DNA from: an uncultured euryarchaeote
GTDB lineage: Archaea > Thermoplasmatota > Poseidoniia > Poseidoniales > Thalassarchaeaceae
DNA: 16,502 bases
Direction of reading: 5' to 3'
Assembly: GCA_937897085.1 (NCBI GenBank)
Contig: CALCOR010000303.1
Location: 1 to 16,502 of the forward strand
Part shown: one piece after another, positions 1 to 7,745 of the stretch
How the letters are laid out: every line of letters begins with the position of its first letter
Position numbering within the stretch: position 1 is the first letter of the stretch
The notes under the pieces: model-generated
Database searches by the model: none
What the model saw: the letters and a program-made list of their open reading frames with translations, nothing else
What the model was told of the DNA's origin: nothing
Position numbers and translations under genes: made by a program

Positions 1-17
1 AACCACCCCGCCGAACG

Positions 18-2513
18 ATGCTCCGCTCACGGGCCCTGCTCGTCCTGTTCGTCCTGCTCTTCTCCAGCATCGCACCAGCCGCGTTCCAAGTAGGTCAGCA
101 GGTGACCAGCGATCTGGGTCCCACCTCTGCCGACCACGGCGCTGCCGGGCGCGTCCTCTCCTGTCAGATGGTCAACATATCGACCCTGCCGCCGACGGTG
201 ACGATGTCCAATCAGACCTGCATGTCGATCAACCTCGGTGAGCTCACCCCGGGCACATTGGTTGCATTCGACATCGACATCTACCCAGCACCGATCGATT
301 TACTCGTGTTCAGGGGCGGATCACTGCCCGCCTACCTGAACGAGCAGTCATACCGGATACCCGGGTTCTGGGAGCAGAACACCTCGTTGGAGTCACTCTC
401 AGGGAATGGCACCCAGTGGCATTGGCAGGTGCCAAGCGATACCTCGCAGACCATCTGGTACGTCGTGCTCGACCACATGGCGCACGCCGGCGACAACGGC
501 AACGGTGCTCAGGGCGGTGCTGACACGGACGTTACGCTGTCAATCACCTTCCCCTCTGCCCCGTATTGGACAATGCATGACTCACTCCAGTCGTTGGCTC
601 CTGATTCCAAACGTCAATTGCTCGGCCCAGAAACGTTGACGCTTGATGAGGGCACGGAAGTGTCGATCTCGGCTCTGCCTCTGCGGGGCAATCCGGACGT
701 GTTCATCATGACTGAACAGCAGCGCAACAACTACCTCATGAACGCCGGGGGGAATTTCTGGATAGCGGGAACCGAACTGCTGAGCATCACCAGCCCTGTG
801 GCAAGGCCATGGATGGTCACCAGCGAGTATGCAGGAAAGCCGCTCTACATGTTCATCGACAACAAGGCCGGACCTTTTGGAGGCGGGGATGGCAGCACGG
901 AGGCGCGCGCCACGGTAATCGTCGAGTTGAGCCCTGTGAGGGCCGCTCAGATATCAGCCAGCGTCAACCTCGCTAACGACGTCGACGTCCGTCAGACGAT
1001 TGTGCTCGATGTGAATTTGACTCCCAACATGTCGGAACAGGTTGACCTGGCGCTCACAGACTGGGATTTCGACGGCGGTGACTCGGATTCGACCACTGGA
1101 GCCACGGTCGAGGTGAATTGGACCACTCCGGGAGACCGGACTGTCACCGCCATCGTGAACGGCTCGGATGACTTTGACGACTCGACACAGATCACTGTGT
1201 CTGTGAAGGACCTGACGAACCCAACGGCGAAGATCCTGGGTGGGTCCTCGGTGCTCACGCGCGATGTCAACTCTGACTTCTCGATCATCTCCACTTCAAC
1301 GGACAACTGGATGATCAAGCGGGAGGACTGGAGAGTCGATGGCGTGCTGGTGCAGTCGTTCAACCAAGGCGGTTCCACGTTCAGCCACTCGATCAACTCC
1401 ACTGGCAACCACACCATCGAATTGACAGTCACAGATGGCGCAGACCGCATCGCCGCGGCGAGCGTGATTGTCCACGTTCGCGATGGGACCGCTCCCATCG
1501 TCACATCGATCACGGGTCCCGCCGATGCAACAGTTGGCGAGGCAGTCACCTTCAGCGCCAGCGCGACCGACGCCGAATCGAGCGGATTGACCTACACATG
1601 GGATTTCGACAAGCGGAACGATGCCGATGGTGATGGATACGATGCCAACGACGTGCAGGCGCAAGGAAATACGGTCAGTTGGACGTTCACTGAATCGGGC
1701 GCGATCTGGGTGGTCGTCACTGTCGAGAACGATGCCGGGTTGAACAAGTCGGTTGATCACCTCATCGAGGTCGAGGGGGTCGTCACGACCCAGACCGGCA
1801 GCAATGTTCCCTTCGCTGCTAAGATCGGTGTCGCGCTGATCATCTTCGTGCTGCTCGGAGCAGGCGGCTGGTTCCTGTTGAACCGGCGCCGGACCCAGTT
1901 TGAGGAAGCGGCATTGGCCGCGCATCATGCTGCGGCGCAGGAGGAGGAGGTGGCTGAGCCGGAACCGACAGACGTCGAGCAGATTGCGATGTTCGATACC
2001 CGCAGCGTGGCGTTGACTGGCAGAGCAGGGGCCACGGCCGAGATCGCAGCACTCGCCGGCGTGGACCCAGGTGCAGGCCAGATGCTCTCCGACGACGCAC
2101 TCAGCGCGTTCTCCGACATGACAGATGCACCGGTTGCCGCCACATCGGTGGAGGAACATGACCCGATTCTCGACGACTTGGACTTCCTGCGAACGCGCGG
2201 TGATGAGGGGGAGAAGCCAGAGGCAGAGCCAGCCACAACCGTTCCTTCGGTGGCCGAGTCCGAGCCAGCGAAGAAGTCGGGCGCAGGAGCAGTGCAGTTA
2301 CCAGACAGTACCACGATTGCCAGCCCCCCACCAGCCGATGCGCAGCCGGTGACAGTGCCCGAGCCCGCACCCGAAGCACAGACGAGTACGCCGACGGTGA
2401 GAACTGCCTGCCCGGCGTGCAACCAGCAGTTCGCGGTTGAGATGCCCCCGGAACTTTCCGAGGCGATGGTCGCCTGCCCGAAGTGCGAGCAGCGCATCAA
2501 ACTTCAGCGCTGA
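18..2513 (+). CDS. Surface-anchored PKD-domain protein with cytosolic zinc ribbon
   Basis: 831 residues. Residues 1-22 form a signal peptide (arginines, then a leucine-rich core ending SIAPAA). Residues 24-310 form an ectodomain I do not recognise, with one likely disulfide pair (C49, C68). Three PKD-like beta-sandwiches follow, at about 312-397 (WDFDG at 349), 401-489 and 492-588 (WDFD at 528). The third carries a DxDxDG calcium-type loop at 535-540. A single membrane helix (about 600-621) ends in NRRR, which puts the C-terminus inside the cell. The roughly 210-residue tail is acidic and Ala/Pro/Glu-rich, and closes with C798-x2-C801-x18-C820-x2-C823, resembling an MJ0042-type zinc ribbon. 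The ectodomain is rich in N-x-S/T sequons. PKD domains usually mediate protein or glycan contacts outside the cell, so an adhesion or sensor role is inferred, not shown. The start lies 17 bases from the window edge, so upstream signals cannot be judged. Confidence 0.9.
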   Translation: MLRSRALLVLFVLLFSSIAPAAFQVGQQVTSDLGPTSADHGAAGRVLSCQMVNISTLPPTVTMSNQTCMSINLGELTPGTLVAFDIDIYPAPIDLLVFRGGSLPAYLNEQSYRIPGFWEQNTSLESLSGNGTQWHWQVPSDTSQTIWYVVLDHMAHAGDNGNGAQGGADTDVTLSITFPSAPYWTMHDSLQSLAPDSKRQLLGPETLTLDEGTEVSISALPLRGNPDVFIMTEQQRNNYLMNAGGNFWIAGTELLSITSPVARPWMVTSEYAGKPLYMFIDNKAGPFGGGDGSTEARATVIVELSPVRAAQISASVNLANDVDVRQTIVLDVNLTPNMSEQVDLALTDWDFDGGDSDSTTGATVEVNWTTPGDRTVTAIVNGSDDFDDSTQITVSVKDLTNPTAKILGGSSVLTRDVNSDFSIISTSTDNWMIKREDWRVDGVLVQSFNQGGSTFSHSINSTGNHTIELTVTDGADRIAAASVIVHVRDGTAPIVTSITGPADATVGEAVTFSASATDAESSGLTYTWDFDKRNDADGDGYDANDVQAQGNTVSWTFTESGAIWVVVTVENDAGLNKSVDHLIEVEGVVTTQTGSNVPFAAKIGVALIIFVLLGAGGWFLLNRRRTQFEEAALAAHHAAAQEEEVAEPEPTDVEQIAMFDTRSVALTGRAGATAEIAALAGVDPGAGQMLSDDALSAFSDMTDAPVAATSVEEHDPILDDLDFLRTRGDEGEKPEAEPATTVPSVAESEPAKKSGAGAVQLPDSTTIASPPPADAQPVTVPEPAPEAQTSTPTVRTACPACNQQFAVEMPPELSEAMVACPKCEQRIKLQR

Positions 2514-2540
2514 GCGCCTTGCTCTCGTGCACGCGCGTAC

Positions 2541-2559
2541 GATGCGCCAACGGCGCATC
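2541..2559 (+). terminator. Perfect intergenic hairpin after the PKD gene, possible 3'-end element
   Basis: The arms GATGCGCC (2541-2548) and GGCGCATC (2552-2559) pair perfectly around the loop AAC, 27 bases after the stop codon at 2511-2513. The palindrome ACGCGCGT lies just upstream at 2531-2538. No T tract follows, so it is neither a classical intrinsic terminator nor a typical U-rich archaeal one. It may stabilise or define an mRNA end. The hairpin is seen directly; its function is inferred. Confidence 0.4.
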
Positions 2560-2600
2560 CCACCAAACCCTCTAAGCGGGATGGACACGCGATTCCTGTT

Positions 2601-5600
2601 ATGGAGCGCGATTCGCCCCGTCTTCTGCTCGCAGGTCCAACTCGGCGAAGACTACGCCCGGCCACCGTGCTGGCCCTGATGTTCCTGCTGCCAATCATCG
2701 CTCCGATGACCACCGTATCCGCCCAACTGCAGTTCCGCGCGGATGATTTCGGCATTCTCTCCAAACTTGACGAGGTACTGGATGAGCGAGAAGCGCGCAT
2801 CGACGACATCAGCGTCATCACTGAGGCGAACCAGGCGCTGGATCAGGTGCGCCTCGAGGTGCGTGAATCGGATGCCGGAGACCCGCTATCCCGGCTCGAC
2901 GATGCGCTCGATGGAGTGACGATGCAGCCGACCGCTGCGCCGCCCGTGATGCATCCAGACCCATACGACATGATGCTCAACCCGGACAACCATCCTGACG
3001 AATGGGCGAACAACATGTGGGGGACGCTGCTCACCGCTGACAACTTCATCGTCTGGGTGCACTACAGGTCGCGAGGAGGCGTGGAACACGACGCCTACGA
3101 GGAGATTGACTACGCTGAGAGCGCGTTCATATTCGGCTTGATTGGTCTGGTCAGCGGTGATGACCCCCTTCTGCATGAAGTGGATGTGGATGGAGATGGT
3201 AATGAGGACGTGCGCGTCGGCTTGACCGTAGCGATCGATGAGCAGGATGGGTGGGGGCTGGAAGGTAACCCGGCGACTACTCTATGGGTGGAACCGGCGA
3301 TTGAGTTCACCGTTGTTGCCATCGACCCGAATGATTCGTTGTGGGGTGATATTGAGTTGCTCGAAGTGACTCTGATGAAGCAGTTCGCCTACTCCCTTAC
3401 ACCCCTCTCCCAAGGAGAGAGCTACGTCTGGGTGATCGACTCTCGGTTCACGATGACCCCCGAGGATTTCTCATTCGAGGTCGGCATCGAACGCTTGTGG
3501 TTCGACATCGCTGGAGCTGGTGGTTCATTCCTTACCGCACTCCTCACCGGCATACTGGGTCCCGAAGATGGCGACAACGAGATTCTCATCGCCGCCATCG
3601 CCGCTCCGTACGCCATCCACATCGATAACGTGGGGCAGACGGACTGCCCGTCGCACTACGACCCTGAAACCGAGTATCACCTTCCGTCACACCTGCATCC
3701 ATGCATGGTCGCCGTCGGCTTCGGATACATCCACTTCCAGGAGCCTGACAACGCCGGTGGCCGTCCAATTGAGGAGATTGCCTACATCGATCTGGCCATC
3801 CACCCAGTGGAAGAGGCGGTCGTGCTGCCCGAGGTGATCGATCTCGTGCTGCGCAACGACAAGTTGCTGACCTCGGGGATGGGCATCGCTGGCGAGGGCG
3901 GGCTCGACACGATCGAGTACTACGCCGACGAGCGCTGCGACCTGCACCTGCACTTCCATGAGGATCGCTCGAACCAGTCCGCTTCGCCTAGCGAGCCGTA
4001 CGGCAACATCACCGACTCACTCGGATGGCTGAGAGGTATGCCCTCTGGAACACTCTCGCAGCAGGAGATCAGCCGTGTGTTCCGTCAGGTGGGCAGCGAA
4101 TCGAGCCCTGAACTCCCAGGACAGATGCCGTCTCGACTGTCCGCCATCCTAGCGATCAAGAACTTCACTCGGGACCAATCGAACAACGCCGACGACGACT
4201 CCCTGCCGGTGAATCCCTCCGAGGCACCGCAGACCCTGATTGTGTTCCAGTCCACCCAATCCATCACCGAGATCGACTACATCTCCTGGTTCATGCGCTC
4301 AGGGGCCCCGGAGGACCATCGCCGCCTGCGCATCCACGGCCAGAACCTGCCGACCGCGCTGGTGCTCTACGGGACGTTCGAGTTGTCCGGGGGCAGCAAC
4401 GCCGGCGAGGTGCTCGAGAACCAGCAGTCCGACCCGCTGTCGCGGCTGCTCGATGCGACCATCCTGAACCTTGTCGATGTGTTCCTCGATGTGGGCACCA
4501 TCGTGAACAGCATCCCGGAGTCGATAGTCGGGATTATCGGTGGAGATGGCAGCGGAACAGGGACCGGAGGAGAGTTGCATATCGTGATGTTTGACGACAT
4601 CTCTGCGAGTCGCCAGCCGATGGCAGTGGGGCGGTTGCGGCTGGAACTCGGCTCAAGTCCGCACCCGGTGGGAAGCGGTCCGCACATCGTGATGAGCACC
4701 GACCTGAACCTGACCTACGTCGAGGGCAGACATGGGCAGATGGACCCGCTTGTTCCTGTCGCCATCAGCCTCGAGCACGACGGGCTGATAGCGGTGCATG
4801 TGATCGATGATGAGGCAGCCGACTCTCAGCAGTTCTCGTTACAGACGCTGGGTGGGGACCCGCTCAAGTTGCTCTACATCGAGCATCGTGATGGCGCGCT
4901 AGCCGGCGCCGGGTTCCAGATGGTTGAGATTTCCGAGCAGCCAGCATCGCTCGACCTGTTGATCGAAGACACCTCGGCGACTTGGCGCTCTGACCGACCG
5001 ATTCCCGAGATCCTGTATGCTGGCCGCAACGGCACCCAGCGACAGGCGGTCCTGCTAGAGGGACTCCCAGCGAATTTCAGCATGAGCATCAGCGGTGATT
5101 TCTCGTGGGTCGGAGAGCAGCCTATCGCCGCGGTGTCCATACAGATGGGCAACGCAAGCAGCCCGCGCACGATGGATGGCGACCACTTCCTGTTCTGGCA
5201 GGATGTCGACACGGCCGAGGCGTCACTGTCCGCCCGCCTCACCGGCCTGTCAGAGGTGGGATGGGCTGCTCCAGTGATACCCGGATCCGAAGGACGAGAT
5301 GGAATGCCCACGGCCACGCTTGCCACTCCCGGAACCCAATCGCTGCTGCTCGCGCTCCGCGATGAGACGGAATGGGACGATCCAACCAAGGGGGTGAACG
5401 GGGACATACTCATCGAACCGTTGCCAGCGGTGCTCGAACTGGCGATTCCGAGCGACGAGGATTCCGAGAGCGGCCTCGTGATTCCGAGTTTCTCCACTGA
5501 GAGCGGCCTCGCCGGCCTCGGCTTCTTCCTCGGCGGATTCTCTGACCTCGGCCAGAGCGTCAACGACATGCTCGGCGGCCTCGCAACCAGTATTTCGGGA

Positions 5601-6962
5601 GGTGATGGCGACGATGTCGAACACTTCTCGGCGGGTCTGACCTTCAATGCGAACGCCCCCTTCTCGCTCACACTCGATGTGCGTCAGGGAAGCATGCCGC
5701 TGGCTGAACCGAGTTGGGTACACGGGCTCTCGATGTCTGCTGGAGAGAAGGACAACCGCACCGCCTTCCATCTGCGCGCCTGGCTGCCCGACCTTCCTCC
5801 TGTGGTGAACATCTTCGTCAGTTACGAGAACCAGACGGTGCGCGATGTCTGGGACTTCGAAGTGGACCTGGTCCAGTGGATTCCCCGGCGCAGTGAGTTC
5901 ATTGTTGACATCCATGGACTCGAGGGCAGGGATGTGGAGATTACCGCTCTCGGTCTCACCGCCGGCACGGCAACCGATCTGCACATGGTGACCCAACTGG
6001 AGATCGAGACCACATCGACGATTCCGACGACTACGATCGCGTCGCGATACGAGATGTCCCATCGATTGGACTCGGTGCACGCGATGATGCTGGACCGCAA
6101 CTCAGGCACACGCTCCGAGGTGCTGCTCACTGACATCCCGCGTATCGTCGACGTCAACGCCGCGCTGGGACGCCGCGTCACCCTCTCGCTGTCTGTGCCG
6201 GAGGACCAGCAGCGGGATGGCATGGGGGTTGAATCAGTCTTCATGCAGCAACTGGTTCACGCGGACGGAGAATGGTGGCCACTGACCGTGTTCATCAACG
6301 ATGTTCCCGGAGTCATGGATCTCGATGTCGAGCCCTCCAGCAGCTTCGACATCACCCAGGATCTCTCCTTCCAGGGCATGCCCACTCTCACCTATTCCTC
6401 ATCCGGCGAAGGAATGGACATGTTCATCTTCGGCGCTGGCCGAGCGATCAATTCCCGCGGCGATTCGCTGCTGCTGGCAGAGAATCTGGCTTCACACGCC
6501 ACCATCCAGCCGACTGAAGACTTCGGCGTAGCAATATCATCGTCGGGTGACGGCGTAGGTCGGCTCTACGTGCGACAGACGAACGTGCCGGTGACACCAG
6601 GTGTGTGGATGCAGCAGATGGAGGCGGTCGGCGAGAATCTCCAGAGTGCCAACGTGCAGGTGCACACCATCGCGGGCCTCTACCCGGTGATCGAGGTGGG
6701 AGATGTGCGCGGCGGGAGAATCGCGGCCACCGCGAGCATGCAGGTGGACGCATTCGGAACGACGCTCGAAGCGCGCGGAGTGCTCATCGATGCCCAGACC
6801 ACCTCGTACATCCCATCCGCTTCCACGCTCGGAGTCAACGGCCTCACCGGTGACTTGAGCCTGCTCAACGCCGTGCCCGGATTCGAGGGCTCCTCCACTC
6901 ACTGGCTGTTCGCTGAACCACTCTCGAGCGCGGTGCTCACTGTGTTGGCGACTATCACCTAG
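2601..6962 (+). CDS. Very large exported beta-rich protein, unknown family
   Basis: 1453 residues that I cannot place in a family. The N-terminus has a basic stretch and then a hydrophobic core ending PMTTVSA, so residues 1-41 read as a signal peptide. No later membrane helix is clear, although the last 12 residues are fairly hydrophobic. The protein is probably secreted or held by a partner. A DxDxDG calcium-type loop lies at 195-200. The only three cysteines (C349, C368, C446) sit in histidine-rich patches (H352, H360, H364, H366; H449, H451, H453), suggesting an extracellular metal site. The C-terminal half repeats a short motif, a hydrophobic residue plus Pro followed by alternating hydrophobics, near P823, P942, P1066, P1180, P1236 and P1362. 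The segment DPLSRL occurs at 94 and again at 611. There is no Shine-Dalgarno before ATG 2601, so translation may be leaderless. The next gene starts 11 bases after the stop and is probably co-transcribed. Confidence 0.85.
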   Translation: MERDSPRLLLAGPTRRRLRPATVLALMFLLPIIAPMTTVSAQLQFRADDFGILSKLDEVLDEREARIDDISVITEANQALDQVRLEVRESDAGDPLSRLDDALDGVTMQPTAAPPVMHPDPYDMMLNPDNHPDEWANNMWGTLLTADNFIVWVHYRSRGGVEHDAYEEIDYAESAFIFGLIGLVSGDDPLLHEVDVDGDGNEDVRVGLTVAIDEQDGWGLEGNPATTLWVEPAIEFTVVAIDPNDSLWGDIELLEVTLMKQFAYSLTPLSQGESYVWVIDSRFTMTPEDFSFEVGIERLWFDIAGAGGSFLTALLTGILGPEDGDNEILIAAIAAPYAIHIDNVGQTDCPSHYDPETEYHLPSHLHPCMVAVGFGYIHFQEPDNAGGRPIEEIAYIDLAIHPVEEAVVLPEVIDLVLRNDKLLTSGMGIAGEGGLDTIEYYADERCDLHLHFHEDRSNQSASPSEPYGNITDSLGWLRGMPSGTLSQQEISRVFRQVGSESSPELPGQMPSRLSAILAIKNFTRDQSNNADDDSLPVNPSEAPQTLIVFQSTQSITEIDYISWFMRSGAPEDHRRLRIHGQNLPTALVLYGTFELSGGSNAGEVLENQQSDPLSRLLDATILNLVDVFLDVGTIVNSIPESIVGIIGGDGSGTGTGGELHIVMFDDISASRQPMAVGRLRLELGSSPHPVGSGPHIVMSTDLNLTYVEGRHGQMDPLVPVAISLEHDGLIAVHVIDDEAADSQQFSLQTLGGDPLKLLYIEHRDGALAGAGFQMVEISEQPASLDLLIEDTSATWRSDRPIPEILYAGRNGTQRQAVLLEGLPANFSMSISGDFSWVGEQPIAAVSIQMGNASSPRTMDGDHFLFWQDVDTAEASLSARLTGLSEVGWAAPVIPGSEGRDGMPTATLATPGTQSLLLALRDETEWDDPTKGVNGDILIEPLPAVLELAIPSDEDSESGLVIPSFSTESGLAGLGFFLGGFSDLGQSVNDMLGGLATSISGGDGDDVEHFSAGLTFNANAPFSLTLDVRQGSMPLAEPSWVHGLSMSAGEKDNRTAFHLRAWLPDLPPVVNIFVSYENQTVRDVWDFEVDLVQWIPRRSEFIVDIHGLEGRDVEITALGLTAGTATDLHMVTQLEIETTSTIPTTTIASRYEMSHRLDSVHAMMLDRNSGTRSEVLLTDIPRIVDVNAALGRRVTLSLSVPEDQQRDGMGVESVFMQQLVHADGEWWPLTVFINDVPGVMDLDVEPSSSFDITQDLSFQGMPTLTYSSSGEGMDMFIFGAGRAINSRGDSLLLAENLASHATIQPTEDFGVAISSSGDGVGRLYVRQTNVPVTPGVWMQQMEAVGENLQSANVQVHTIAGLYPVIEVGDVRGGRIAATASMQVDAFGTTLEARGVLIDAQTTSYIPSASTLGVNGLTGDLSLLNAVPGFEGSSTHWLFAEPLSSAVLTVLATIT

Positions 6963-6965
6963 GAG
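6961..6965 (+). promoter_or_regulatory. Shine-Dalgarno overlapping the upstream stop codon
   Basis: AGGAG shares its first two bases with the TAG stop (6960-6962) of the large exported protein and lies 8 bases before ATG 6974. It favours ATG 6974 over the in-frame GTG at 6968, which would be only 2 bases from the site. The overlap suggests that the two genes are translationally coupled. Confidence 0.65.
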
Positions 6966-6973
6966 ATGTGACG

Positions 6974-7627
6974 ATGGACGATGAAGAGCCAGAAGGCATG
7001 TACTCCCTCGTCGGTACGCCCGACGACCCACAACTCTCTGAGGAGGAGTTGTCCGACGAGGACAGGGATGTGGATATCGGCGAGCGCTCGTTCACTGAGG
7101 AAGAGGTTGAACTGGCCCATGAAACTCTGGAGAAGGTGCGCGAGGTCACACGTAGGGTGACGAGGATCATCTCGCCTGCGAACGTGGTCGTCGCCTCGCT
7201 CTTCATGGCTTTCCTGTTGTTCAGCACATTCGCACTCGTCTTCTGGGCGGTACCTAGGGACGCGATGACCGTGGACGTCGTCTACATGCAGTCCGGACCG
7301 GGACAGGTCGTGCTCGTTGAGGTGCACAATCTGGGCACCAAATCAGTTCAGGACATCACCGTTGAAGTGAAGTTCACGCAACTCGACGGCGAGGTGCTCA
7401 ACTCGACGCGGTTCCACAGATCCGAGATTCCGGCACACACGTCGGTGGCGGGGGATGACCTGGAGCTGTTGATCGAGGGCGTGACCGTATGGGCGAACTA
7501 CCACATACTCGTGACGCTCGAATACGACTACTACGGTGGAACCGGAGAGTACGAGAGTTGGAACCACACAGTAGGTGATTGGACTACTGAGACTTTCAAG
7601 GACAAGGCGGACCGGCACTGGTTCTGA
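6974..7627 (+). CDS. Small single-pass membrane protein with acidic cytosolic head
   Basis: 217 residues from ATG 6974, chosen for its well-spaced AGGAG. There is no signal peptide. Residues 1-55 are strongly acidic. Residues 38-66 look amphipathic and helical and may form a coiled coil. R60, R61 and R64 precede one membrane helix at about 69-93, so by the positive-inside rule the N-terminus is cytosolic and the C-terminus outside. Residues 94-217 read as one small beta-sandwich of the Ig-like or CARDB type (alternating VVLVEVHNLG and ITVEVKF strands), with sequons at N142 and N197. I do not recognise a named family. Its coupling to the 1453-residue exported protein suggests that it could be a membrane tether or assembly partner for that protein, which has no anchor of its own. 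This role is inferred from position only. Confidence 0.82.
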   Translation: MDDEEPEGMYSLVGTPDDPQLSEEELSDEDRDVDIGERSFTEEEVELAHETLEKVREVTRRVTRIISPANVVVASLFMAFLLFSTFALVFWAVPRDAMTVDVVYMQSGPGQVVLVEVHNLGTKSVQDITVEVKFTQLDGEVLNSTRFHRSEIPAHTSVAGDDLELLIEGVTVWANYHILVTLEYDYYGGTGEYESWNHTVGDWTTETFKDKADRHWF

Positions 7628-7671
7628 CCTGTTTACTACGGGCGCTCCTCGCGCACATGACCCGCGACGCG

Positions 7672-7694
7672 TGCTGGCCGCTATGCGGCCAGCA
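7672..7694 (+). terminator. Perfect 10-bp hairpin, possible 3'-end element
   Basis: The arms TGCTGGCCGC (7672-7681) and GCGGCCAGCA (7685-7694) pair perfectly around the loop TAT, 44 bases after the stop at 7625-7627. The sequence after it is not T-rich. It sits between two inferred transcription units and just upstream of a TATA-like element. Alternatives are an operator for a dimeric repressor of the protease gene or an mRNA 3'-end stabiliser. Confidence 0.45.
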
Positions 7695-7702
7695 GACCCG
7701 AA

Positions 7703-7740
7703 CTGATATAGAGGCTGCAAGAGGCCAGCCGCCCAAGGGG
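7703..7740 (+). promoter_or_regulatory. Candidate TATA box and Shine-Dalgarno for the subtilase gene
   Basis: CTGATATAG (7703-7711) is the most AT-rich patch of this gap and could be an archaeal TATA element, placing transcription start near 7733. AAGGGG (7735-7740) lies 5 bases before the GTG start at 7746 and could serve as a weak ribosome site. The fit is by eye and the consensus match is modest. Confidence 0.35.
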
Positions 7741-7745
7741 ATACT

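Noticed and set aside
2187..2204. RGD-like cell-attachment motif in the PKD protein
   Set aside because: It lies after the membrane helix in the cytosolic tail, so it cannot act as a surface ligand.
5250..6080. Long antisense open frames, such as this 276-codon frame and another at 1296-2159
   Set aside because: Their products are rich in Arg, His, Pro and Ser with no domain, signal or ribosome site. They are frame shadows of GC-rich coding DNA opposite strong genes.
6968..6973. GTG 6968 as the start of the acidic membrane protein
   Set aside because: It lies only 2 bases from AGGAG, whereas ATG 6974 has ideal spacing.
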